In this document: positions 1 through 7,711 of the stretch, piece by piece
How the letters are laid out: each line of letters begins with the position of its first letter
Position numbering within the stretch: position 1 is the stretch's first letter
Assembly: GCA_032191485.1 (NCBI GenBank)
Contig: JAVDOI010000040.1
Span: 1,651,001-1,715,000 of the forward strand
DNA from: Leptoclinus maculatus
Lineage: Eukaryota; Chordata; Actinopteri; Perciformes; Stichaeidae
Direction of reading: 5' to 3'
DNA length: 64,000 nucleotides
The notes under the pieces: model-generated
The model's input: only the letters and a program-made list of their open reading frames with translations
The model's database searches: none
What the model was told of the DNA's origin: nothing
Position numbers and translations under genes: made by a program

Positions 1-44
1 AGCCTGTTTCAGTGTTTAGAGTCAAGAGGGTTTTTGTTGGGTCC

Positions 45-52
45 TATAAAAA
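45..52 (+). promoter_or_regulatory. TATAAAAA box-like motif, one per unit (shown in unit 1)
   Basis: TATAAAAA at the start of each unit matches a TATA box, and AATAAA (74-79) follows closely. In AT-rich DNA both can occur by chance. There is no supported gene downstream. Confidence 0.15.
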
Positions 53-89
53 CACTAATAAACGACTTTCTTTAATAAAATTCACATAT

Positions 90-327
90 GTTGGACAAAA
101 AAGGACACTCTACTAGCATGAATTGGATTGATCTCATTAGCATGCTGCTAACAGGAGATAGCTTTCCCAAGGGTCTACAGACTTCTTACTTTCCAGACTG
201 AATCAAGGTATCAGGGGGAAGGAGTCCTGCGAAATCCAGGCAGTTTCAACCTTTTTCTCAGACGCTATGACCGTTTTACATAGGTCAAATTGACTGCTCT
301 TTAAGGTAATTTAAGCCAGATTTACAT
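90..327 (+). repeat. Internal subrepeat R0 (shown in unit 1)
   Basis: Runs from TTGGACAAAAAAGGACACTC through CAGTTTCAACC (241) and TAGGTCAAATT (281). It matches 890-1140 closely, for example ACTAGCATGAATTGGATTGA followed by TTAGCATG, and 2245-2450 more distantly. Present in every unit. Confidence 0.8.
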
Positions 328-538
328 GACAGATGTTGATGAAAATGATATATGATGGACAGCAGTAGCATGGCTACAACATATTAAAAAAGCAGAGCTC
401 TCAGATGTTTAGAACAAAAATTGCTCCAATCTGACTAACAGCACGACAGGGTGTACATCTTACTAAGACGTTCACCCTCCTGTTCTCTGAGTTTCATACA
501 GGCAAATTTATTTTCTAGACATTTTAGAGGGATTTTGT

Positions 539-546
539 TCACGTGA
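539..546. promoter_or_regulatory. TCACGTGA palindromic E-box-like site, one per unit (shown in unit 1)
   Basis: CACGTG is the known core bound by bHLH-zip factors such as USF and the MiT/TFE group. The octamer is symmetrical. It is present once per unit and lost in unit 22. Binding is an inference from a short motif only. Confidence 0.3.
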
Positions 547-802
547 CCTCATTGTAGGCCTAGTCCACAATGTGTGTCCGTAATCTGTGGTTTCTGGGAC
601 CCATATTTGAGAGATTATGGCCATTTTTGCATAGGTCAAATTTACCGGCCCTTTAAGAGGATTTAGAGCCAATTAAGACCTTTTTTGCTGTTTTTAGGCA
701 CCTTAACTTGGACCTACGAACTCCAAATTTTAGGCATTTCATCTCCACGACCCTCTCTTCATTCACAAAAAGAAAGAATTCCTCTATTTTGCTTTAAAGT
801 AT

Positions 803-818
803 TTTTAATTAATTAAAA
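803..818. repeat. Perfect 16-bp AT palindrome, one per unit (shown in unit 1)
   Basis: TTTTAATTAATTAAAA equals its own reverse complement. It is duplicated in unit 3 and absent from unit 22. No role can be assigned. Confidence 0.9.
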
Positions 819-879
819 GACTGTAAATTACGTCCACATGTGTCTGTTTCTGTTGGGTGCCATAAAACCATTTCTACAA

Positions 880-1260
880 GACAGATGTTGATGTAAATGA
901 TATATGGTGGACACCAGAGGATGCTCTACTAGCATGAATTGGATTGATCTTATTAGCATGTTGCTAACAGGAGATAGCTTTCCCTAGGGTCTACAGACTT
1001 CTTACTTTCCAGCCTGAATCAAGGTATCAGGGAGAATGTGTGTTGCAAAATGCAGGCAGTTTCAACCTTTGTCTCAGATTTTATGACCGTTTGTACATAG
1101 GTCAAATGTACCGGCCCTTTAACATACTTTAGGCCCAATTTACACATGTTTTGCTGTTTTCGGGCACATTAACTTGGACCTACGAACTCTACACATCAGG
1201 GGGAAGGTGTGGTGCAAAATTCAGGCAGTTTCAACCTTTTTCTCAGACTCTATGGTCGGG
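880..1260 (+). repeat. Internal subrepeat R2 and leader of the minisatellite (shown in unit 1)
   Basis: Holds two copies of the CAGTTTCAACCTTT core (1057 and 1226) and the TTAACTTGGACCTAC motif at 1169, which matches that at 703. It passes into the minisatellite after CTCTATGGTCGGGG. Confidence 0.75.
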
Positions 1261-1290
1261 GCAGGGAGTGGACCGGCTCTTGGGCCGTAC

Positions 1291-1533
1291 CTCGGGTCGT
1301 ATCTCGGCGTGGGTAGCAGAGCGGACCTCTGGTCGTATCTCGGCGTGGGTAGCAGAGCGGACCTCTGGTCGTATCTCGGCGTGGGTAGCAGAGCGGACCT
1401 CGGGTCGTATCTCGCCGTGGGTAGCAGAGCGGACCTCGGGTCGTATCTCGGCGTGGTTAGGAGACCGGCCCTCGGGTCGTATCTTGGCGTGGGTGGCAGA
1501 GCGGCCCTCGGTTCGTATCTCGTCGTGGGTAGC
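1291..1533 (+). repeat. 36-bp minisatellite, unit 1, 7 copies
   Basis: Tandem 36-bp copies begin with CTCGGGTCGTATCTCGG or close variants. A typical copy holds five CpG sites (CTCGG, GTCGT, CTCGGCG, AGCGG), in sharp contrast with the AT-rich surroundings. The last copy is cut at 27 bp, where it passes into TGTAGAATGG. A degenerate partial copy may precede the block at about 1270-1290. The period is a multiple of three and has no stop in several frames, so overlapping open frames here are a by-product. Confidence 0.97.
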
Positions 1534-1562
1534 TGTAGAATGGTCATACTTTGTCCTATCTT

Positions 1563-1580
1563 CTTCAAATACATTTGAAG
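1563..1580. repeat. 18-bp inverted repeat just after the minisatellite (shown in unit 1)
   Basis: CTTCAAAT and ATTTGAAG are perfect 8-bp arms around AC. Present in all units. Confidence 0.9.
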
Positions 1581-1622
1581 CAGGTGTTCACTGATAGTGT
1601 AGTTACAGCCCTATACTGTCCT

Positions 1623-1817
1623 TTACCTGTACAGACACAGCCATAGGCAGTTATTTATACTGAAAGATACTTTTTTGACGGACAAAACTCTTACATTTTT
1701 ACTGACTTCAAAGGCCCACTGCTCTGTTTCTGTATGACCTACAGGTTTTCTGACACTTTCACAAGGAACTTTAGGGGGTTTTCTTTCTGGCAAGACCTCA
1801 TTGATGCATATAGTCAA
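1623..1817 (-). other. Recurrent 64-codon minus-strand open frame, judged non-coding (shown in unit 1)
   Basis: Short frame in all complete units with no recognised domain. It has one residue change (unit 1 Cys for Tyr near the C-terminus) and two silent changes (units 6/8 and units 7/10), too few to argue either way. Its size is not unusual for chance in this composition. Confidence 0.55.
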
Positions 1818-1888
1818 AGTGGTTCAGACGCTACAGACATTTTAATTTGGGTATGTCATTTTAGGCCTTTTTGCTCCAAATTAGGGGC

Positions 1889-1905
1889 TTACTGAGGCTC
1901 AGTAA
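1889..1905. repeat. 17-bp palindrome TTACTGAG-G-CTCAGTAA (shown in unit 1)
   Basis: Perfect 8-bp arms about a single central base. Conserved in all units except unit 11, where A at 29016 disrupts one pair. Confidence 0.9.
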
Positions 1906-2013
1906 AGCCTAAAAAACACCCACAATCATAGCAAACGATGGCAGTAGTCACACACAAAAGAATTGGAGTGAATAGAGTGAAGTAGGCCAGAGCAAGAGAC
2001 ATAAACGTACGAG

Positions 2014-2029
2014 AGGTCACGAGAGGTCG
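2014..2029 (+). promoter_or_regulatory. DR4-like pair of nuclear-receptor half-sites, one per unit (shown in unit 1)
   Basis: AGGTCA, a 4-base spacer CGAG and AGGTCG form a direct repeat spaced by four, one base from the DR4 consensus used by receptors such as TR and LXR. It arises from a tandem 10-bp ACGAGAGGTC duplication (2009-2028). In units 6 and 8 the only change falls in the spacer. Confidence 0.3.
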
Positions 2030-2033
2030 TCAT

Positions 2034-2348
2034 TTGAGAAAGTGTGTAAACATGGAAACGGATCAGCTAAACATGGGAATGGGTGGGGCTAAGTGCCGAA
2101 TGGGGCTCTTCATGCACAATACATGGAAACGGATCAGCTATCACCGTACGACGCCCAGTTTGACCGTGGACACCTCGGTTATGTTACCGGATGCGCAGGC
2201 ACCACCCCGAATTTTATCCCATGAAATGTCTTGTAAATTAGATGTAGTGGACAACAGAGGACACTCTTTAAGAATCAGTTGGATTTACATCAATACAATG
2301 TTACAAAACCTTCCCAAGGTTCTGCAGTCTTCTTGCTTGGCATGCTGA
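2034..2348 (+). other. Recurrent 104-codon open frame, judged non-coding (shown in unit 1)
   Basis: The frame recurs in all 24 units. I recognise no domain. The two variants seen among units, Met27 to Val (units 12-19) and His63 to Asp (unit 4), both change the residue, and I saw no silent variant, so there is no sign of protein constraint. It spans the 20-bp direct repeats and runs into subrepeat R3, which is duplicated non-coding DNA. Uniformity here only reflects the high identity of the units. Confidence 0.6.
2050..2140 (+). repeat. 20-bp perfect direct repeat, two copies per unit (shown in unit 1)
   Basis: ACATGGAAACGGATCAGCTA occurs at 2050-2069 and 2121-2140, 71 bp apart, in every unit read. 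Each copy contains TGGAAACGG, part of the CENP-B box consensus, but lacks the essential TTCG half. Confidence 0.9.
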
Positions 2349-2676
2349 ACCAAGTCATCACAGGGAATGTATGGTGAAAAATTCAAGCAGTTTCAACCTT
2401 TTTCTCAGATTTTATGGCCGTTTCAAATTTACCGGCCCTTTAAGAGAATTTAGGCTTAATTTAGACCTTTGTTGCTGTTTTTGGGGACCTTAACTTGCAG
2501 CTACGAGATCCACATTGTAGATATTTAATGGTCACAAGCCCCTATTTGAAGAGGAAAAGGATTTAAATCTCTACTTTGATTTAAAGTATAAAAATAAAGA
2601 GAAAAGACTTATGAAAACGGGCCTACTGTCTTTTGGGAACAATTCGGCCATTCGGAATACGGGCCTTTTAAAAAAA
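2240..2676 (+). repeat. Internal subrepeat R3, diverged (shown in unit 1)
   Basis: Repeats in the same order the blocks of R0-R2: GTGGACAACAGAGGACACTC, then CAGTTTCAACC (2388), ACCGGCCCTTTAAGAG (near 2430), TTAACTTGCAGCTACGAG (2490) and a TTTAAAGTATAAAA AT-rich tail that matches the one near 795. It continues over the unit junction into R0 of the next unit. Confidence 0.75.
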
Positions 2677-5532
2677 AGCCTGTTTCAGTGTTTAGAGTCA
2701 AGAGGGTTTTTGTTGGGTCCTATAAAAACACTAATAAACGACTTTCTTTAATAAAATTCACATATGTTGGACAAAAAAGGACACTCTACTAGCATGAATT
2801 GGATTGATCTCATTAGCATGCTGCTAACAGGAGATAGCTTTCCCAAGGGTCTACAGACTTCTTACTTTCCAGACTGAATCAAGGTATCAGGGGGAAGGAG
2901 TCCTGCGAAATCCAGGCAGTTTCAACCTTTTTCTCAGACGCTATGACCGTTTTACATAGGTCAAATTGACTGCTCTTTAAGGTAATTTAAGCCAGATTTA
3001 CATGACAGATGTTGATGAAAATGATATATGATGGACAGCAGTAGCATGGCTACAACATATTAAAAAAGCAGAGCTCTCAGATGTTTAGAACAAAAATTGC
3101 TCCAATCTGACTAACAGCACGACAGGGTGTACATCTTACTAAGACGTTCACCCTCCTGTTCTCTGAGTTTCATACAGGCAAATTTATTTTCTAGACATTT
3201 TAGAGGGATTTTGTTCACGTGACCTCATTGTAGGCCTAGTCCACAATGTGTGTCCGTAATCTGTGGTTTCTGGGACCCATATTTGAGAGATTATGGCCAT
3301 TTTTGCATAGGTCAAATTTACCGGCCCTTTAAGAGGATTTAGAGCCAATTAAGACCTTTTTTGCTGTTTTTAGGCACCTTAACTTGGACCTACGAACTCC
3401 AAATTTTAGGCATTTCATCTCCACGACCCTCTCTTCATTCACAAAAAGAAAGAATTCCTCTATTTTGCTTTAAAGTATTTTTAATTAATTAAAAGACTGT
3501 AAATTACGTCCACATGTGTCTGTTTCTGTTGGGTGCCATAAAACCATTTCTACAAGACAGATGTTGATGTAAATGATATATGGTGGACACCAGAGGATGC
3601 TCTACTAGCATGAATTGGATTGATCTTATTAGCATGTTGCTAACAGGAGATAGCTTTCCCTAGAGTCTACAGACTTCTTACTTTCCAGCCTGAATCAAGG
3701 TATCAGGGAGAATGTGTGTTGCAAAATGCAGGCAGTTTCAACCTTTGTCTCAGATTTTATGACCGTTTGTACATAGGTCAAATGTACCGGCCCTTTAACA
3801 TACTTTAGGCCCAATTTACACATGTTTTGCTGTTTTCGGGCACATTAACTTGGACCTACGAACTCTACACATCACGGGGAAGGTGTGGTGCAAAATTCAG
3901 GCAGTTTCAACCTTTTTCTCAGACTCTATGGTCGGGGCAGGGAGTGGACCGGCTCTTGGGCCGTACCTCGGGTCGTATCTCGGCGTGGGTAGCAGAGCGG
4001 ACCTCTGGTCGTATCTCGGCGTGGGTAGCAGAGCGGACCTCTGGTCGTATCTCGGCGTGGGTAGCAGAGCGGACCTCTGGTCGTATCTCGGCGTGGGTAG
4101 CAGAGCGGACCTCTGGTCGTATCTCGGCGTGGGTAGCAGAGCGGACCTCTGGTCGTATCTCGGCGTGGGTAGCAGAGCGGACCTCGGGTCGTATCTCGGC
4201 GTGGGTAGCAGAGCGGACCTCTGGTCGTATCTCGGCGTGGGTAGCAGAGCGGCCCTCGGTTCGTATCTCGGCGTGGGTAGCAGAGCGGACCTCGGGTCGT
4301 ATCTCGGCGTGGGTAGGAGACCGGCCCTCGGGTCGTATCTTGGCGTGGGTGGCAGAGCGGCCCTCGGTTCGTATCTCGGCGTGGGTAGCTGTAGAATGGT
4401 CATACTTTGTCCTATCTTCTTCAAATACATTTGAAGCAGGTGTTCACTGATAGTGTAGTTACAGCCCTATACTGTCCTTTACCTGTACAGATACAGCCAT
4501 AGGCAGTTATTTATACTGAAAGATACTTTTTTGACGGACAAAACTCTTACATTTTTACTGACTTCAAAGGCCCACTGCTCTGTTTCTGTATGACCTACAG
4601 GTTTTCTGACACTTTCACAAGGAACTTTAGGGGGTTTTCTTTCTGGCAAGACCTCATTGATGCATATAGTCAAAGTGGTTCAGACGCTACAGACATTTTA
4701 ATTTGGGTATGTCATTTTAGGCCTTTTTGCTCCAAATTAGGGGCTTACTGAGGCTCAGTAAAGCCTAAAAAACACCCACAATCATAGCAAACGATGGCAG
4801 TAGTCACACACAAAAGAATTGGAGTGAATAGAGTGAAGTAGGCCAGAGCAAGAGACATAAACGTACGAGAGGTCACGAGAGGTCGTCATTTGAGAAAGTG
4901 TGTAAACATGGAAACGGATCAGCTAAACATGGGAATGGGTGGGGCTAAGTGCCGAATGGGGCTCTTCATGCACAATACATGGAAACGGATCAGCTATCAC
5001 CGTACGACGCCCAGTTTGACCGTGGACACCTCGGTTATGTTACCGGATGCGCAGGCACCACCCCGAATTTTATCCCATGAAATGTCTTGTAAATTAGATG
5101 TAGTGGACAACAGAGGACACTCTTTAAGAATCAGTTGGATTTACATCAATACAATGTTACAAAACCTTCCCAAGGTTCTGCAGTCTTCTTGCTTGGCATG
5201 CTGAACCAAGTCATCACAGGGAATGTATGGTGAAAAATTCAAGCAGTTTCAACCTTTTTCTCAGATTTTATGGCCGTTTCAAATTTACCGGCCCTTTAAG
5301 AGAATTTAGGCTTAATTTAGACCTTTGTTGCTGTTTTTGGGGACCTTAACTTGCAGCTACGAGATCCACATTGTAGATATTTAATGGTCACAAGCCCCTA
5401 TTTGAAGAGGAAAAGGATTTAAATCTCTACTTTGATTTAAAGTATAAAAATAAAGAGAAAAGACTTATGAAAACGGGCCTACTGTCTTTTGGGAACAATT
5501 CGGCCATTCGGAATACGGGCCTTTTAAAAAAA
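2677..5532 (+). repeat. Macrosatellite unit 2 (2856 bp)
   Basis: The extra 216 bp over the common form equals exactly six more 36-bp minisatellite copies (12 in all). It carries CCTAGAGTCTAC near 3660 where unit 1 has CCTAGGGTCTAC, and shares the C variant at 3278 with unit 1. Confidence 0.97.
3967..4389 (+). repeat. 36-bp minisatellite, unit 2, 12 copies
   Basis: Longest allele in the window, shared in copy number with unit 3. Most of the expansion is a run of identical CTCTGG-type copies, and one GGCCCTCGGTT-type copy is inserted near 4250. Confidence 0.97.
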
Positions 5533-6234
5533 AGCCTGTTTCAGTGTTTAGAGTCAAGAGGGTTTTTGTTGGGTCCTATAAAAACACTAATAAACGACTT
5601 TCTTTAATAAAATTCACATATGTTGGACAAAAAAGGACACTCTACTAGCATGAATTGGATTGATCTCATTAGCATGCTGCTAACAGGAGATAGCTTTCCC
5701 AAGGGTCTACAGACTTCTTACTTTCCAGACTGAATCAAGGTATCAGGGGAAAGGAGTCCTGCGAAATCCAGGCAGTTTCAACCTTTTTCTCAGACGCTAT
5801 GACCGTTTTACATAGGTCAAATTGACTGCTCTTTAAGGTAATTTAAGCCAGATTTACATGACAGATGTTGATGAAAATGATATATGATGGACAGCAGTAG
5901 CATGGCTACAACATATTAAAAAAGCAGAGCTCTCAGATGTTTAGAACAAAAATTGCTCCAATCTGACTAACAGCACGACAGGGTGTACATCTTACTAAGA
6001 CGTTCACCCTCCTGTTCTCTGAGTTTCATACAGGCAAATTTATTTTCTAGACATTTTAGAGGGATTTTGTTCACGTGACCTCATTGTAGGCCTAGTCCAC
6101 AATGTGTGTCCGTAATCTGTGGTTTCTGGGACCTATATTTGAGAGATTATGGCCATTTTTGCATAGGTCAAATTTACCGGCCCTTTAAGAGGATTTAGAG
6201 CCAATTAAGACCTTTTTTGCTGTTTTTGGGCACC

Positions 6235-6700
6235 TTAACTTGGACCTACAAACTCAAAATTTTAGGCATTTCATCTCCACGACCCTCTCTTCATTCACAA
6301 ACAGAAAGAATTCCTCTATTTTGCTTTAAAGTATTTTTAATTAATTAAAAGACTGTAAATTACGTCCACATGTGTCTGTTTCTGTTGGGTGCCATAAAAC
6401 CATTTCTACAAGACAGATGTTGATGTAAATGATATATGGTGGACACCAGAGGATGCTCTACTAGCATGAATTGGATTGATCTTATTAGCATGTTGCTAAC
6501 AGGAGATGGCTTTCCCTAGGGTCTACAGACTTCTTACTTTCCAGCCTGAATCAAGGTATCGGGGAGAATGTGTGTTGCAAAATGCAGGCAGTTTCAACCT
6601 TTGTCTCAGATTTTATGACCGTTTGTACATAGGTCAAATGTACCGGCCCTTTAACATACTTTAGGCCCAATTTACACATGTTTTGCTGTTTTCGGGCACA
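6235..6700 (+). repeat. 466-bp duplicated segment in unit 3, first copy (unit-4-like)
   Basis: Begins at TTAACTTGGACCTAC and corresponds to unit 1 positions 703-1168. It carries the unit-4 bases CAAACTCAAAA, GATGGCTTT and TCGGGGAG, plus a private CAAACAGAAAG near 6300. Confidence 0.95.
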
Positions 6701-7166
6701 TTAACTTGGACCTACGAACTCCAAATTTTAGGCATTTCATCTCCACGACCCTCTCTTCATTCACAAAAAGAAAGAATTCCTCTATTTTGCTTTAAAGTAT
6801 TTTTAATTAATTAAAAGACTGTAAATTACGTCCACATGTGTCTGTTTCTGTTGGGTGCCATAAAACCATTTCTACAAGACAGATGTTGATGTAAATGATA
6901 TATGGTGGACACCAGAGGATGCTCTACTAGCATGAATTGGATTGATCTTATTAGCATGTTGCTAACAGGAGATAGCTTTCCCTAGAGTCTACAGACTTCT
7001 TACTTTCCAGCCTGAATCAAGGTATCAGGGAGAATGTGTGTTGCAAAATGCAGGCAGTTTCAACCTTTGTCTCAGATTTTATGACCGTTTGTACATAGGT
7101 CAAATGTACCGGCCCTTTAACATACTTTAGGCCCAATTTACACATGTTTTGCTGTTTTCGGGCACA
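6701..7166 (+). repeat. 466-bp duplicated segment in unit 3, second copy (unit-2-like)
   Basis: Begins at the next TTAACTTGGACCTAC and carries unit-2 bases: CGAACTCCAAA, GATAGCTTT, CCTAGAGTCT and TCAGGGAG. The join with the first copy sits in the 21-bp homology starting at 6701. Confidence 0.95.
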
Positions 7167-7288
7167 TTAACTTGGACCTACGAACTCTACACATCACAGG
7201 GAAGGTGTGGTGCAAAATTCAGGCAGTTTCAACCTTTTTCTCAGACTCTATGGTCGGGGCAGGGAGTGGACCGGCTCTTGGGCCGTAC

Positions 7289-7711
7289 CTCGGGTCGTAT
7301 CTCGGCGTGGGTAGCAGAGCGGACCTCTGGTCGTATCTCGGCGTGGGTAGCAGAGCGGACCTCTGGTCGTATCTCGGCGTGGGTAGCAGAGCGGACCTCT
7401 GGTCGTATCTCGGCGTGGGTAGCAGAGCGGACCTCTGGTCGTATCTCGGCGTGGGTAGCAGAGCGGACCTCTGGTCGTATCTCGGCGTGGGTAGCAGAGC
7501 GGACCTCGGGTCGTATCTCGGCGTGGGTAGCAGAGCGGACCTCTGGTCGTATCTCGGCGTGGGTAGCAGAGCGGCCCTCGGTTCGTATCTCGGCGTGGGT
7601 AGCAGAGCGGACCTCGGGTCGTATCTCGGCGTGGGTAGGAGACCGGCCCTCGGGTCGTATCTTGGCGTGGGTGGCAGAGCGGCCCTCGGTTCGTATCTCG
7701 GCGTGGGTAGC
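7289..7711 (+). repeat. 36-bp minisatellite, unit 3, 12 copies
   Basis: Same copy order as unit 2, supporting a unit-2-like origin of the right half of unit 3. Confidence 0.97.

Larger units (their letters stand above)
328..879 (+). repeat. Internal subrepeat R1 (shown in unit 1)
   Basis: Bounded by the two copies of GACAGATGTTGATG. The right part (about 610-860) matches subrepeat R2 around TAGGTCAAATTTACCGGCCC and TTAACTTGGACCTAC, and matches the end of R3. The middle (345-585) is diverged or unrelated and contains TCACGTGA. This segment is lost in unit 22. Confidence 0.75.
1151..1594 (+). other. Open frame through the minisatellite, judged non-coding (shown in unit 1)
   Basis: A 147-codon frame from an ATG at 1151 crosses the minisatellite as a 12-residue repeat (TSGRISAWVAER). 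A second plus-strand frame (1174-1578, GVGSRADLWSYL repeats) and a minus-strand frame (1221-1574, LLPTPRYDQRSA repeats) are open over the same DNA. Three frames open at once is what a stop-free 36-bp period gives. Length varies with copy number (112 to 207 codons), with no domain or signal peptide and no clear splice or promoter context. A repeat peptide cannot be excluded without RNA evidence. Confidence 0.6.
1534..2239 (+). other. Unit segment mostly single-copy within the unit; no gene seen (shown in unit 1)
   Basis: The segment between the minisatellite and subrepeat R3 has no clear match elsewhere in the unit, apart from a weak resemblance of 1720-1815 to 480-575 (CTCTG, TACAGG, TTTTCT, GACCTCATTG blocks). 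It holds the palindromes, the DR4-like site and the 20-bp direct repeats listed separately. I see no RNA gene or protein domain. Confidence 0.6.
1..2676 (+). repeat. Macrosatellite unit 1 (2676 bp)
   Basis: This unit has 7 minisatellite copies, one more than the common 2640-bp form, which accounts for its length. Private or rare bases include C at 602 (shared with units 2 and 24), GACACAGCC near 1635 where other units read GATACAGCC, and the TAGTTACAGCCC form near 1600 that is limited to units 1-3. It serves as the reference for sub-unit features below. Confidence 0.97.

Noticed and set aside
45..79. TATA box plus AATAAA as a real promoter and polyadenylation site
   Set aside because: The motifs are only about 25 bp apart, in AT-rich sequence, with no gene between or downstream. 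Kept only as a low-confidence motif.
1291..1533. CRISPR array
   Set aside because: The 36-bp copies are directly adjacent with no spacers, and no cas genes are present.
1151..1594. Repeat-protein gene in each unit (12-residue repeats, two plus-strand frames and one minus-strand frame)
   Set aside because: Three frames are open over the same DNA because the 36-bp period has no stop. There is no domain or signal peptide, and length tracks minisatellite copy number.
1623..1817. 64-residue minus-strand gene
   Set aside because: Short, no recognised motif, no sensible promoter or splice context. Recurrence only reflects unit identity.
2050..2140. Canonical CENP-B box
   Set aside because: TGGAAACGG is present but the required TTCG element at the correct distance is not. 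TTCGGAATACGGG near 2651 also has the wrong spacing.
2034..2348. Multicopy 104-residue protein family
   Set aside because: Both observed variants change the residue, no domain is recognised, and the frame extends into the diverged non-coding subrepeat R3. Uniformity is explained by array homogenisation.
1..2676. Unit as a transposon or LTR element in tandem
   Set aside because: I saw no terminal inverted repeats, target-site duplications, LTR pair or transposase or reverse transcriptase frame. The unit phase is arbitrary and junctions are seamless.
1..2676. Ribosomal DNA or other tandem RNA gene repeat
   Set aside because: No stretch resembles rRNA, 5S, tRNA or the spliceosomal RNAs that I can recognise, and no Pol III box pair with a T-run terminator was convincing.
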